Notes: generated by a model not told the origin, from the letters alone. DNA of 64,000 nt from an uncultured Spartobacteria bacterium (GCA_903882875.1 CAIRYQ010000015.1:124001-188000); one strand, 5' to 3'; positions 30,783 through 39,585 are shown, counted from the stretch's first letter. Numbers and translations are program-made.

Positions 30783-31006
30783 TTCAAAAACTCCGTGAGT
30801 TGCTGGAGGCGAATCCGTTTCGCGCGTTCACTGTCGCGCTTGCGGATGGAAGGCGTTTCGACGTTCCTTCGCCGGACATGGTCTGGATGCCCGCTGAGGG
30901 CCGGGGCGGGCTGCATTTCTTTCTCCCCGCCGAAGATCGCATCGTGAGCGTGAACCTGATGCTCGTGGTGTCTGTGGAATGGGCAGCCGGCGGCCAGCAC
31001 GCCTAA
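30779..31006 (+). CDS. Small conserved hypothetical protein
   Basis: This 75-residue protein begins MIQKLRELLEANPFRAFTVA and continues LADGRRFDVPSPDMVWMP and VSVNLMLVVSVEW. The pattern (short helix, ADGR..DVP, final LLVVSVE strand) is that of a small protein family of unknown function that is frequent in Verrucomicrobiota and Planctomycetota. Its start overlaps the stop of the truncated toxin. It lies inside the segment bracketed by the 82-bp duplication. Confidence 0.65.
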   Translation: MIQKLRELLEANPFRAFTVALADGRRFDVPSPDMVWMPAEGRGGLHFFLPAEDRIVSVNLMLVVSVEWAAGGQHA

Positions 31007-31043
31007 AACCGTGCGGCGTTCCGCGGAAGCGCGGACTATTACC

Positions 31044-32654
31044 TTACCCCGCCGTGATCGCCGCGCGTTCGTCGTCGAGCGCGCCGGTCTTTTCCAGGAA
31101 GTAGTCGTAGCCGCCGGGGTAGCCGGTGACTTTGCCGTCGTTCACGTGGAGGACTTTCGTCGCGAGCTTGCGGATGAAATGCACGTCGTGCGAAATGAAG
31201 ACGAGCGTGCCCTGGTAGTTTTCCAGCGCTAGGATGAGGGACTCGACGGTGTGGATGTCGAGGTGCGTGGTGGGCTCGTCCATGAGGAGGAGGTTCGGCG
31301 GGTCCACGAGGAACTTGATGAGGTTCAGCCGCGTCTTTTCGCCGCCGCTGAGGATGGCGGTCTTCTTGTAGATTTCGTCCTTGCGGAAAAGGAATGAGCC
31401 GAGGATTCCGCGCGCGTCGTTTTCGCTGAGGTCCTTGCCGCTCTCCATGACTTCCTGCAGCACGGTCTTCGCGGGGTCGAGTGTGGCGGAGCGGTGCTGG
31501 CTGAAGTAGCCGATCTTTGCATTCAGTCCCGGCGTGCGCGTGCCCTTTTGAAAATCGAGGACGCCGCCGAGGATTTTCAGCAGCGTGGATTTTCCCGCGC
31601 CGTTCGGGCCGACGAGCACGGTGCGCTCGTCGCGCTCGATGGTGAGGTCGAGGCCGGTGTACACTTTCACGTCGCCGTACGCCTGATGGATGCCTTCGAG
31701 GGCCACAGCGCGCTGGCCGATGCGCGGCGGCTGCGGGATCTGGAAGCGGAAGGGCTTCTTCGGCGGCAGCGGCTTCTCGAATTTTTCCATGCGCTCGATC
31801 TGCTTGAGCTTGCTCATGGCCTGCGAGGCCTTCGAGGTCACGGAACGGAAGCGGTCCACGAATTCCTGGAGCGACGCGATTTCCTTCTGCTGGTTTTTGT
31901 AGGCGGCGAGCGCCTGCTCGTAGTTCGCGTCCTTCTGATCGAGGAAGGCGGTGTAGTTGCCCGTGTAGGCGACGAGCTTGCGTTCGTTGATCTCGTACAC
32001 GCGCTCGACGATCTCATCCATGAACTGCCGGTCGTGCGAAATCAGCAGCACCGCGCCGGAGTAGTTCTTGAGGTAATTTTGCAGCCAGAGCAGCGAGAGC
32101 AGGTCGAGGTGGTTCGTGGGCTCGTCGAGCAAAAGCAGATCCGGCTCCATCACGAGCAGCCGCGCGAGGTGCGCACGCATCACCCAGCCGCCGCTCATCT
32201 CCTTTGCCGGACGCGAAAAATCCTTCTCGCGATAGCCGAGGCCGCTCAGCATCCGCTTCGCCTTCGCATCCACCTGCGGATTGCTGAGTGCCTCGTGCTT
32301 CGCGTGGGCCTCCATGTATTCAGGACTCTCCACGTCACCGGTCTTTTCGAGCGCATGCAATTTTTCCTCCAGCTTCGCGAGGTCGCCCGCGCGGCCGGTC
32401 GCGATGTCGAGCACGGTCTCGTTGCCGACGGACTCTGCCTCCTGCGGGAGATAGCCGACCATCGTCCACGCATCGCGCTCGACGGTGCCGGCGTCCGGCT
32501 CGTCCTTGCGGAGGATGAACGAGAAGAGCGTGGATTTTCCCGCGCCGTTCGGACCGACGAGTGCGACGCGCTCGCCGTAGTTCACCTGCATGGAAGCGCC
32601 CTCGAAAAGGACACGCCCGCCGAGGCTTTTTCGGATGTCACGAATGGTCAGCAT
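31044..32654 (-). CDS. ABC-F family ATPase
   Basis: The 536-residue protein has two ABC ATPase domains without membrane segments, the mark of ABC-F translation factors. Walker A motifs GPNGAGKST occur near residues 34 and 350, signatures MSGGWVMRAHLARLL and LSGGEKTRLNLIKFL are present, and Walker B motifs LLLLDEPTNHLD and LLLMDEPTTHLD follow. The charged linker between the domains (roughly 250-310) would reach into the ribosomal E site. Such proteins relieve stalled ribosomes or protect against antibiotics. The start is ATG 32654 (MLTIRDIRKS). Its last 82 bases are duplicated at 30331-30412. Confidence 0.93.
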   Translation of the reverse strand: MLTIRDIRKSLGGRVLFEGASMQVNYGERVALVGPNGAGKSTLFSFILRKDEPDAGTVERDAWTMVGYLPQEAESVGNETVLDIATGRAGDLAKLEEKLHALEKTGDVESPEYMEAHAKHEALSNPQVDAKAKRMLSGLGYREKDFSRPAKEMSGGWVMRAHLARLLVMEPDLLLLDEPTNHLDLLSLLWLQNYLKNYSGAVLLISHDRQFMDEIVERVYEINERKLVAYTGNYTAFLDQKDANYEQALAAYKNQQKEIASLQEFVDRFRSVTSKASQAMSKLKQIERMEKFEKPLPPKKPFRFQIPQPPRIGQRAVALEGIHQAYGDVKVYTGLDLTIERDERTVLVGPNGAGKSTLLKILGGVLDFQKGTRTPGLNAKIGYFSQHRSATLDPAKTVLQEVMESGKDLSENDARGILGSFLFRKDEIYKKTAILSGGEKTRLNLIKFLVDPPNLLLMDEPTTHLDIHTVESLILALENYQGTLVFISHDVHFIRKLATKVLHVNDGKVTGYPGGYDYFLEKTGALDDERAAITAG

Positions 32655-32776
32655 GGTTTGGAGATAGCGAAGATCGGGTGTTGAGCCGCGGGCACGGTCG
32701 CAGGAAGCGGGGCCGGAAGGAAGGCAGTTCCGCGCGATGCGCAAGACGCAAGAATGGAAACCGTCCGCGCAGCGCG

Positions 32777-33403
32777 TTACTCCGCAAACACGATCACACC
32801 GAATCGCTCCGGCGTGTGGAAGCTCGCGCGGAGCGGCGGCGACCATGCGGTGAGTTCGCGCGGCAGTGAGGCGTCGCGCGACGGGCGGTCTATGCGGCAG
32901 AAATTTGCGCGCCATCGCGAGCCGGTGCGCGGAGGGGAATTTGTGATGCTCGCAAACGGGATCGCGATCTCGGCGCTCCAGCCGCCGGCGTGCTTTCGCA
33001 CGAGTGTGCGCAACCCTTCGCACTGCCATGCGCGATCGCCCTTGTAGCCGCTGCGACTTTTGCGAAGGACGAGATCGAGCACGGTGCCGAGCGGGTTCAC
33101 CTCGATCTCGAAGTAGCTCTCCAGATCGCCGACGGGATCGAGGAACACTTCGACGGTCTCCTCTTCGTAAAGCGGCGCATCGCGCTGCGTCATCGTCGCC
33201 CACGGGTCGGTGTCGGCGGCGGTGGAAAGCAGCCGCCATTCGTCTTCACTCCACGCTGCGCGGACTTCCGTGCCCTGCTTCGGCATGGCTCCGGTGAGTG
33301 CATCGGAAAAACTGACAGGCACCAGATCGCGCCACGGCGATGCGCTCGCATCCGCGCTCAGTTCGCCGAGGGCGCGGCGCGCGCAGCGCAGGACGGGAAT
33401 CAT
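32777..33403 (-). CDS. CBM9-like carbohydrate-binding protein
   Basis: This 208-residue protein matches the family 9 carbohydrate-binding-like fold: TEVRAAWSEDEWRLLSTAAD, TVEVFLDPVGDLESYFEIEVNP, GGWSAEIAIPF and RWRANFCRIDRP. No signal peptide is seen from the ATG at 33403, so it may be cytoplasmic. That ATG overlaps the stop of nagA by four bases (ATGA), which indicates translational coupling and a shared role in amino-sugar or cell-wall sugar use. Confidence 0.8.
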   Translation of the reverse strand: MIPVLRCARRALGELSADASASPWRDLVPVSFSDALTGAMPKQGTEVRAAWSEDEWRLLSTAADTDPWATMTQRDAPLYEEETVEVFLDPVGDLESYFEIEVNPLGTVLDLVLRKSRSGYKGDRAWQCEGLRTLVRKHAGGWSAEIAIPFASITNSPPRTGSRWRANFCRIDRPSRDASLPRELTAWSPPLRASFHTPERFGVIVFAE

Positions 33404-34554
33404 TTCGCCCACAGCACGCGCTTTCCGTGCAGCGTCGCGAGCACGTCGAATTTTCCACCGCGCCAGCGCGCGAAGACCTTCGAGTCCGGCACGCGCTTCA
33501 CCGCGCCCGCGGTGCGCAGCAAATTCCACGCGCGCTCCGAAGCCGCGAGCCACGCCTCGGCGAGCGGGACGCCGCTCATCGCCACGTAACGTTCGACGGT
33601 TTCGCGCATCGTGATCGCCGCGCCCGCGAGATTTGGGCTGCCGGGCTGGCGCGGGATGCGGTCGCGACCGATTTCGATTACGAGATCGCCGATGGTGTAA
33701 CGCCCGCTCGGTGCGCCCGCGGCGGACATGGCATCAGTCACGAGCACGATGCGCTCCGTGCCTTTCACGCGATGCCAGAGCCGCACGATCTCCGGCGGAA
33801 GATGTGCGCCATCCGGGATGATGCTCGCCGCGAGACGGTCCTCGGCGAGCTGCGCGAGCACGGGATTCCTGTGCCGGTGCATGAGCTGCGGGCAGCCGTT
33901 GCCGAGGTGCGTGCTCATCAGCGCACCGGCGTCGCACGCACGCGCGATCGTCGCGGCATCCGCCATCGTGTGCGCGAGCGCAGGGAGGATTTTTTCCGCG
34001 CGCAACTGCCGGATGAACGGGATCGCGCCGCCGACTTCCGGCGCGACGGTGACGAGCCTGACCCTGCCGTCCGCCGCGCGCTGCCATCCGCGCCAGAGCC
34101 TGCGATCCACCTCGCGCACATGCTCGAACGGATGCGCGCCGCGCGCGCCTTCCTGCGGGCTGATGAACGGGCCTTCGAGATGAAACCCTGGCACGCTCGC
34201 AGCGACATCGCGATCCATTTTCAGCGCAGCGACCAGCCGCGAAAACAACAGCGACAGCCGCTCGGGCGAAGCAGTGATGAGCGTCGGCAGGACGTGCGCG
34301 CAGCCGTCGCGCCACATCGTGCGGATTGCCGCGGCCATCTGCTCCGCCGTCGTGTCCGGGTGGTTGAAATCAATTCCCGCGTAGCCGTTGCACTGGAGGT
34401 CGAGCAGGCCGGGGCCGAAGACGACATCCGTCTTCGCGCGCACGCTGCGACGCCCGATGACGCGCGCCCCGTCGAGCGTGAATTCCAAAACCGCGCCTGA
34501 GCGAAAATGCGCGGCGGTGATTTTTTTGGGGGGCTTCGATGCGGGGCGTTTCAT
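33400..34554 (-). CDS. nagA: N-acetylglucosamine-6-phosphate deacetylase
   Basis: NagA removes the acetyl group from N-acetylglucosamine 6-phosphate, feeding amino sugar into glycolysis or cell-wall recycling. The 384-residue product shows FGPGLLDLQCNGYAGIDFN, the metal-site VPGFHLEGPFISPQE, ALMSTHLGNGCPQLMHR, IIPDGAHLPPEI and the catalytic Asp in VLVTDAMSAAGAPSG. The order follows the family's amidohydrolase barrel. It overlaps the CBM9-like gene by four bases and follows the exonuclease gene by 57 bases. No nagB is in the window; the ROK kinase at 19.6-20.5 kb could supply the substrate. Confidence 0.92.
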   Translation of the reverse strand: MKRPASKPPKKITAAHFRSGAVLEFTLDGARVIGRRSVRAKTDVVFGPGLLDLQCNGYAGIDFNHPDTTAEQMAAAIRTMWRDGCAHVLPTLITASPERLSLLFSRLVAALKMDRDVAASVPGFHLEGPFISPQEGARGAHPFEHVREVDRRLWRGWQRAADGRVRLVTVAPEVGGAIPFIRQLRAEKILPALAHTMADAATIARACDAGALMSTHLGNGCPQLMHRHRNPVLAQLAEDRLAASIIPDGAHLPPEIVRLWHRVKGTERIVLVTDAMSAAGAPSGRYTIGDLVIEIGRDRIPRQPGSPNLAGAAITMRETVERYVAMSGVPLAEAWLAASERAWNLLRTAGAVKRVPDSKVFARWRGGKFDVLATLHGKRVLWAK

Positions 34555-34611
34555 CGCGCGAATGTTGCGCAGCGGAAAATCGGAACGCGAGTCCGAAGCC
34601 CCGGCTACCGA

Positions 34612-35571
34612 TCAGCCAAACAGCTCGCCCTGCGCGGGTGCTTGCTTCGGTGCCTGCGGCTGCGGTGGTGGTGCTTCGACTCTCACTCCGTTTGCGGCGG
34701 CGTCGGTTTTCACCTCGGCGAGCAGGCCCTTGAAGTCGCACTTTTCCAGCGCCGCGATCAGCTCCGGCCAGCGCGGTGTGATTGGCAAATCCGCGAGCGC
34801 GACGGGCAGCGGGAGATCGTCGTCGAGCCGCACCATCTCGCGGTTTTCGCGCACACGGGCCGCGCCGGTGCGGAGTTTTTCGCGTGTGCGCTCGCTTTTC
34901 ACGGCGTCGAGATTTGCGAGCAGCGCGTCGAGGCTGCCGTGCTCGTTGATCAATGTCGCAGCAGTCTTCGGGCCGAGGCCGTCAATGCCGGGGATGTTGT
35001 CCACGGTGTCGCCGATGATCGCGAGCACGTCGCCGATTCGTTGTGGGGGCACGCCCCATTTTTCGCGGACCTTGTCCTCGCCGAGCAGCGCGAAGCCGTC
35101 CTCGGGCGCGGCGAGGTCGGTCTTGTTCGTCGAATAGACGACGCACTTCGGGTTCACGAGCTGGTAGAGATCCTTGTCGTTCGTCGCGAGCACCACGTCG
35201 TCGCTGCGGGCGAGTGCGGCGGCGGCGTAGCTTGCCATGAGGTCATCCGCCTCCGTATCCGGCACGCCGATGCTCGCGATGCCCATGAGCGGCACGATGT
35301 CGCGGATGATCGGAAATTGCGGGCGCATCTCCTCCGGCGTCTCCGCGCGCGTCGCCTTGTATGCGGGCTGCAAGTCGGTGCGGCGCTGAGGCAGACCCTC
35401 GTCCCACAGCACGGCTGCGAGGTCGGGCTTCAAGTCCTTGAGCATTTTGCGGATCGTTTTCACGAAACCGTAGATCGCATTCACCGGCTCGCCGCGCGAG
35501 TTCGTGAGGTTCCGGATCGCGAAAAAGGAACGGTAAACATAGTAGGGGCCGTCAACGAGCAGCAGCTTCAT
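34612..35571 (-). CDS. Stand-alone 5'-3' exonuclease / flap nuclease (PolA N-domain-like)
   Basis: The 319-residue protein corresponds to the 5'-nuclease domain of DNA polymerase I without the polymerase. It has LLLVDGPYYVYRSFFA, VLWDEGLPQRRTDLQPAYKA, GVPDTEADDLMASYA, VVLATNDKDLYQLV and the helix-hairpin-helix IIGDTVDNIPGIDGLGPKTAATL. The metal-binding acidic residues appear intact. It should remove RNA primers or flaps. The C-terminus is a Pro/Ala/Gln-rich tail ending QGELFG, whose QxxLF pattern resembles a beta-clamp-binding motif. It is divergent from the nucleotidyltransferase. Confidence 0.92.
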   Translation of the reverse strand: MKLLLVDGPYYVYRSFFAIRNLTNSRGEPVNAIYGFVKTIRKMLKDLKPDLAAVLWDEGLPQRRTDLQPAYKATRAETPEEMRPQFPIIRDIVPLMGIASIGVPDTEADDLMASYAAAALARSDDVVLATNDKDLYQLVNPKCVVYSTNKTDLAAPEDGFALLGEDKVREKWGVPPQRIGDVLAIIGDTVDNIPGIDGLGPKTAATLINEHGSLDALLANLDAVKSERTREKLRTGAARVRENREMVRLDDDLPLPVALADLPITPRWPELIAALEKCDFKGLLAEVKTDAAANGVRVEAPPPQPQAPKQAPAQGELFG

Positions 35572-35676
35572 CGGCGCGGAACGAAGCGGGAAGCCGCGGG
35601 AATGTCGAATGACGAATGACGAACGGCTTTGCTGCGCTGGACAATCCCGCGCCCGGCTCCCTATCTTCCGCCGCGC

Positions 35677-36432
35677 ATGAACATCCTCATCCTCGCCGCG
35701 GGCTACGCGACGCGCCTTTATCCTCTCACGCTCACGAAGGCGAAGCCGCTGCTCACCGTCGCGGGCAAGCCGATGATGGAATGGGTCATTGACAACCTCG
35801 CACCGATCCCCGGCATCTCGAAAGTCTTCGTCGTCACAAACAACAAGTTTGCCGCCGACTTCCAGACGTGGGCCGACGGCTACAATGCCTCACACGCAAA
35901 GCTCCCTTTCACCATCGTGAACGACGGCTCCACGAGCGACGCCGACAAGCTCGGAGCGATCGGCGACTTGAATTTCGTCGTGCAAAAATTCGGGATCGAA
36001 AACGAGGATCTCCTCGTGGTCGCGGGAGACAATCTTTTCAGCGAAAGCCTCGAGGGCTACGGCGCGATCGCGCGCGAAAAAAACACGCCGGTGCTCGGCG
36101 TGTACGATGTGAAGTCACTCGATGAGGCGAAGAAATACGGAGTCGTCGCGGTGGATGGAAATGGCATGATCTCGCAGTTCGTCGAGAAGCCCGCGCAGCC
36201 GCCGAGCACGCTCATCGGCATCGCGCTTTACTACTACCCGAAGCACATCGTGCCGCTCATCCGGCAGTATCTCGCCGCGGGCAATAATCCCGATCAGCCC
36301 GGCCGCTTTGTGCAATGGCTCTACCCGCGCACGCCCGTCCACGCGTGGAGCGTCCCTGGGACGTGGTTCGATGTCGGCAGCAAGGAAAACCTCGCGGAGG
36401 CAAACCGCGTCTTCGCGAAGTTCGCGGAGTAA
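35677..36432 (+). CDS. Sugar-1-phosphate nucleotidyltransferase
   Basis: This 251-residue enzyme begins MNILILAAGYATRLYPLTL, the nucleotide-binding loop of glucose-1-phosphate thymidylyl/uridylyl-transferases. It continues KPLLTVAGKPMMEWVIDNL, VVAGDNLFSES with the metal-binding Asp, and SQFVEKPAQPPSTL. It makes an NDP-sugar for glycans or envelope polysaccharide; the sugar and base cannot be told. The ATG at 35677 is used because the motif begins there. It is single and divergent from the exonuclease gene. Confidence 0.9.
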   Translation: MNILILAAGYATRLYPLTLTKAKPLLTVAGKPMMEWVIDNLAPIPGISKVFVVTNNKFAADFQTWADGYNASHAKLPFTIVNDGSTSDADKLGAIGDLNFVVQKFGIENEDLLVVAGDNLFSESLEGYGAIAREKNTPVLGVYDVKSLDEAKKYGVVAVDGNGMISQFVEKPAQPPSTLIGIALYYYPKHIVPLIRQYLAAGNNPDQPGRFVQWLYPRTPVHAWSVPGTWFDVGSKENLAEANRVFAKFAE

Positions 36433-36520
36433 AGCAGGCTAGATTTGCAACCGCGCGCAGGTGAGTGCTGCGAGTCGGCGGATGAGACAGGCGAATCGGC
36501 TTCAAGCTTGGCGGGTTCCG

Positions 36521-36955
36521 TCACGCCGCGAGGCGCGCCTGAAGAATCATGTTCAGCGCCTTGAGACTCAGTTCGTTCAGGTAGTACGGTTTTGCGAGAT
36601 ACGAGTCGCGCACGGTGGCCATTTTCGTGATCTGCCGAGCGGCGCTGGAGAGGCCGGTGACGAAGAGCACCGGCGTCCGCTCGTGCCGCGGCATCCGGCG
36701 GATGGCGGCGTGGACGTCGAATCCGGTCTGCTCGCAGCCGAGCTTCACGTCGAGCAGGATGAGCCTGCTGTCGCGGCCGTCGAGTTCGCGGAGGGCGCTG
36801 TCTGGCCGCGTTGCATAGCAGGTGCGGAGACCGATTTTTTCGAGGGCCACGGCGACGCACTCGCAGTTGTCCACGTCGTCGTCGAGCGCATAGACTTCAA
36901 AGCCCTCCGTGTCCTCGTGGATGCGCGGGTCGGCGGTGACGGCGATTTTTTCCAT
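36521..36955 (-). CDS. Response-regulator receiver domain (probably the detached end of the upstream coiled-coil protein)
   Basis: Read from the ATG at 36955, this gives a 144-residue receiver domain. It has the acidic pocket in YALDDDVDN, the phospho-acceptor Asp in LILLDVKLG, a Thr-type switch in VLFVTGLSS and the Lys in YLAKPYYLNEL. The same frame stays open upstream of the ATG and has plausible protein sequence there (NDAPVLREAFSL). That fits a longer protein continued from the upstream coiled-coil gene, with a one-base frameshift between them. If translated alone, it is a single-domain regulator without output domain. Confidence 0.85.
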   Translation of the reverse strand: MEKIAVTADPRIHEDTEGFEVYALDDDVDNCECVAVALEKIGLRTCYATRPDSALRELDGRDSRLILLDVKLGCEQTGFDVHAAIRRMPRHERTPVLFVTGLSSAARQITKMATVRDSYLAKPYYLNELSLKALNMILQARLAA

Positions 36956-38196
36956 GAGAGAAAATGCCTCCCGGAGGACAGGGGCATCGTTCCGATCTTG
37001 ATCGGCTTTTTCACGAGCCAGCCCGCGATCTCGGCGCACGCGGCGGCGAGACGGCGGATCGAGAGCCAGCCGGCGCAGAGCGCGCGCTGGCCGAGGATGG
37101 GGAGCTGCTCGCCGAGTTCCACAAGCCGCCCGCCGGGCTCGGGCGATTCGACCGCGGCGGTGAGGAGCGATGCCATGCCTGCGACGGCCTGCCGTGTCGC
37201 GACGGCGTCGAGCGCGACGGAGGCCGGCCTGATGAAAGCCGTGCGCGACGGCGCATCCTCGGGCCGATCGGTCGCCGGACGGAGCGCCCAAGCGAGGCGG
37301 AGTTCCTCGCGTGTGGCGTCGAGCTGCGCGGTGAGGTCCGCAATTTCGCTGCGCTGCCTGCGGATCAGCTCCGCGGAATCCGCGTGCCTGGAAAATTCCG
37401 CGGCCTCGGCACGCAGCGCGGCGCTGCCGGCTTCCATGTCGGCGATCGTTTTTCGCATCGCATCGCGCTCTGTGAAAACGGTGGCCAGCTCGTTCTGGAG
37501 CGAGGCCACGGCGGCGACAGCGGCACCGCGCTCCTTTTCGCTGGCGATGAGCTGCTGGTTGATCTGGAAATTGCCCTCGCGCTGCTGTTCGCGGACGCGC
37601 TCGATGTGTGTGTCGAGCGCGGCGATCCGCCGCTCCGCGGACGCGAGCCCCGCTGCCAGCTCGGCTTTCGACAGGCACCGCGATTCGGCATCCACTTTTT
37701 CAGAATCGGCGTTCGCAGCCGGATTGGGAGCAGCGTCATCGGCGATAGGGGCCTCTCCGTATTTCTGAAGTTGCGCGCGCAACTTCTCGCAAGTGCGGTT
37801 CAGGGCATCGAGTTCGAGCTGTTTGGCGCTGAGTTTCGCGCGCGCATCGTCGAGGCATTCGGTGAGTTCGGCGATCTGGCCGGCGGCATCGTCGCGGTTG
37901 CGTGCGAGGCTGTGGACCTGCGTGAGCAGGCTGTCGCGCGCCATGCGGATGGCCTGGTGTGCGGCTTCCAGCTCGGAGATCTGCACAGCGGCGTCCTGGC
38001 GCACGCGCGGGATCATCTGCAGGCGCCTGCGGAGTTCGTCCCGCTCGGCGCGGAATTCTTCCAGCATCTCGATCCACATCTTGGAAGCGGCACCTCCGGC
38101 ACCCGGTGCGGGCGGCGCGATGTCGCACAGCACTGTGGGCGGGGTTCCGCTCTCGGCGATGTGGCGGTTTTCCGAGATGATGGGCTGGGGCGTCAT
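36745..38196 (-). CDS. Coiled-coil protein with Hpt-like helical domain, frameshifted before a receiver domain
   Basis: The 483-residue frame begins with a long coiled coil (residues about 40-300, heptad-rich in E, R, A, L). A helical region around 320-410 (AVATRQAVAGMASLL, ALCAGWLSIRRLAAACAEIAGWLV) resembles a phosphotransfer or regulatory helix bundle. After PIKIG the sequence becomes Ser/Thr/Arg-rich and overlaps the receiver gene by 211 bases in another frame, so residues beyond about 408 are probably not natural. Restoring one base near 36995-37000 would join it to the receiver domain as one protein of about 558 residues. The alternative is two overlapping genes. It has its own promoter region below the terminator at 38293. 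Confidence 0.7.
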   Translation of the reverse strand: MTPQPIISENRHIAESGTPPTVLCDIAPPAPGAGGAASKMWIEMLEEFRAERDELRRRLQMIPRVRQDAAVQISELEAAHQAIRMARDSLLTQVHSLARNRDDAAGQIAELTECLDDARAKLSAKQLELDALNRTCEKLRAQLQKYGEAPIADDAAPNPAANADSEKVDAESRCLSKAELAAGLASAERRIAALDTHIERVREQQREGNFQINQQLIASEKERGAAVAAVASLQNELATVFTERDAMRKTIADMEAGSAALRAEAAEFSRHADSAELIRRQRSEIADLTAQLDATREELRLAWALRPATDRPEDAPSRTAFIRPASVALDAVATRQAVAGMASLLTAAVESPEPGGRLVELGEQLPILGQRALCAGWLSIRRLAAACAEIAGWLVKKPIKIGTMPLSSGRHFLSWKKSPSPPTRASTRTRRALKSMRSTTTWTTASASPWPSKKSVSAPAMQRGQTAPSANSTAATAGSSCST

Positions 38197-38292
38197 GTAG
38201 GATTCTTAATCTAGCAATAGCAGCCTCGGTGCCATCGGCGCGCAGTGGATTGTTGCCGGGCGTGATTCAGGCGCTGCATTTTTTTCAGTGCC

Positions 38293-38324
38293 AAAAAAGG
38301 CCAGCCTTGTGGACGAGGCTGGCC
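38293..38324 (-). terminator. Rho-independent terminator after the GYF-domain gene
   Basis: GGCCAGCCT and AGGCTGGCC (38299-38307 with 38316-38324) form a 9-bp stem with an 8-base loop. On the minus strand the stem is followed by six T residues (38293-38298). It is correctly placed to end the LysM-GYF transcript. Confidence 0.85.
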
Positions 38325-38446
38325 CTTGTTGATTCTTGGGCGTCCTCAGACGACCGGGAGGCGGACTACTTCTCGCAAGCAGATTCCTTCCGCGGCCTTT
38401 GCCGTCGGCGGCAGGGGCATAAGCCCGGCACTTTTCCGACGTCCGC

Positions 38447-38983
38447 TCAGAGGCTCACGGCCTCGCCTGCACCGATGTACTGTTGGAGCCTGGCTTCGAG
38501 TTTCGCGACCATCAATTCCGCGGTCTCTCGGGCGCGGCGCTCTTCGAGCAGCGCGGTCTCCAGTTCGCGGACGCGCTGCTGGAGGTTCAGCCGGATGCTG
38601 CTCGGGCGTGCGGAAATCGCCACGTCGGGCGCGGGCGCGGGATGCAGCAGCGCGGGCGGCAGGATGTCGCGCACGCGCATCTGTGAAGCGTCCTTGCAGT
38701 TCGTCACACGCGTCTCGCCGGTGATCTCGCCTGCGCCGACAAATTCCGCGATGGCCCCGAGTGTGGTCGGGCCGTAGTATTGATCCTCTCCTACCTCGAC
38801 GATGTAGTCCATCTGGAGTTCGGGGAGCATCGGGGCCTTCATCCAGTTGGTTTGGTCACTCGATACGCGATCCATCGGCGACACTTGGGCATCTGCAGCC
38901 CACTGCTGGAGCTGCTGAAATGTGAGGGGCCCAAATACCGAGCCGTCGCTTGCCTTGCGGAGATACCAGACGCTGACATCCAT
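38447..38983 (-). CDS. Tandem GYF_2 (DUF4339) domain protein with coiled coil
   Basis: The 178-residue protein has two GYF_2-like modules. The first reads WYLRKASDGSVFGPLTFQQL...WAADAQVSPMDRVSSD and the second reads YIVEVGEDQYYGPTTLGAIAEFVGAGEI. A coiled coil follows at residues 133-172 (RVRELETALLEERRARETAE). GYF_2 modules are protein-interaction domains. The gene begins 12 bases after the LysM gene ends and is followed by a clear terminator, so the two form an operon. No membrane segment is seen. The function is unknown. Confidence 0.8.
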   Translation of the reverse strand: MDVSVWYLRKASDGSVFGPLTFQQLQQWAADAQVSPMDRVSSDQTNWMKAPMLPELQMDYIVEVGEDQYYGPTTLGAIAEFVGAGEITGETRVTNCKDASQMRVRDILPPALLHPAPAPDVAISARPSSIRLNLQQRVRELETALLEERRARETAELMVAKLEARLQQYIGAGEAVSL

Positions 38984-38995
38984 AATTCGGGGAGG

Positions 38996-39439
38996 TTATT
39001 TTTTGGTGGCTGACGGCGGAAGCATGAGCTGCTGTCCGATCTGAAGCTTCTTGGGATCCGTGATGCGGTTGAGCTTCTGAAGCTCGACGGCAGTCGTGCC
39101 GTGCGCCTTGGCGATCTTGTCGAGCGATTCGCCTTTCACGACGATATGCACATTTGCCGGAACAGCGGGCGTCACCACGCGCGCGGCGGGCACGGAAAAC
39201 TCGGAGCCGTCCGTCACGGGAGGAGCAACGGGCGCGGGAGAACCGCCTCCTTCCAGCTTTGCATTCAGGCGCGCGACCTGCGCGGTGAGCGTCTCGATCT
39301 GCTTCGCCTGCTGTTCGACGCGTTCGCGCAGCGCCTTCACTTCGGCGGCGGTGCCATCCTGCGCGCGGAGCGCGGGGGAGACGATTGCGGTCACGGCGAA
39401 AGTGGCTGCGGCACGCAGGAGTGGGACGTGAAAACTCAT
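38996..39439 (-). CDS. Secreted coiled-coil protein with C-terminal LysM domain
   Basis: This 147-residue protein has a signal peptide (residues 1-26, ending SPALRAQ) and a short coiled coil (about 32-62, VKALRERVEQQAKQIETLTA). A Pro/Val-rich linker leads to a LysM domain at the end (HIVVKGESLDKIAKAHGTTA and IGQQLMLPPS). LysM binds peptidoglycan, so the protein is probably periplasmic and wall-attached. The ATG at 39439 is used because it starts the signal peptide; the open frame upstream is not coding. It is divergent from ubact. Confidence 0.88.
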   Translation of the reverse strand: MSFHVPLLRAAATFAVTAIVSPALRAQDGTAAEVKALRERVEQQAKQIETLTAQVARLNAKLEGGGSPAPVAPPVTDGSEFSVPAARVVTPAVPANVHIVVKGESLDKIAKAHGTTAVELQKLNRITDPKKLQIGQQLMLPPSATKK

Positions 39440-39585
39440 CCAGCGACTGTCACATTTTCGTGCAATCTGGCAAGGGGCACTTGCGTGGAAAATTCGTAAG
39501 GTGCATGAGGGCGGGAGGCGAGACGACGCGGGGCATTGTGCAATGGCGGGCCGACAGCGGTGCGATCTTCGCTGCTGTGTCGGCC

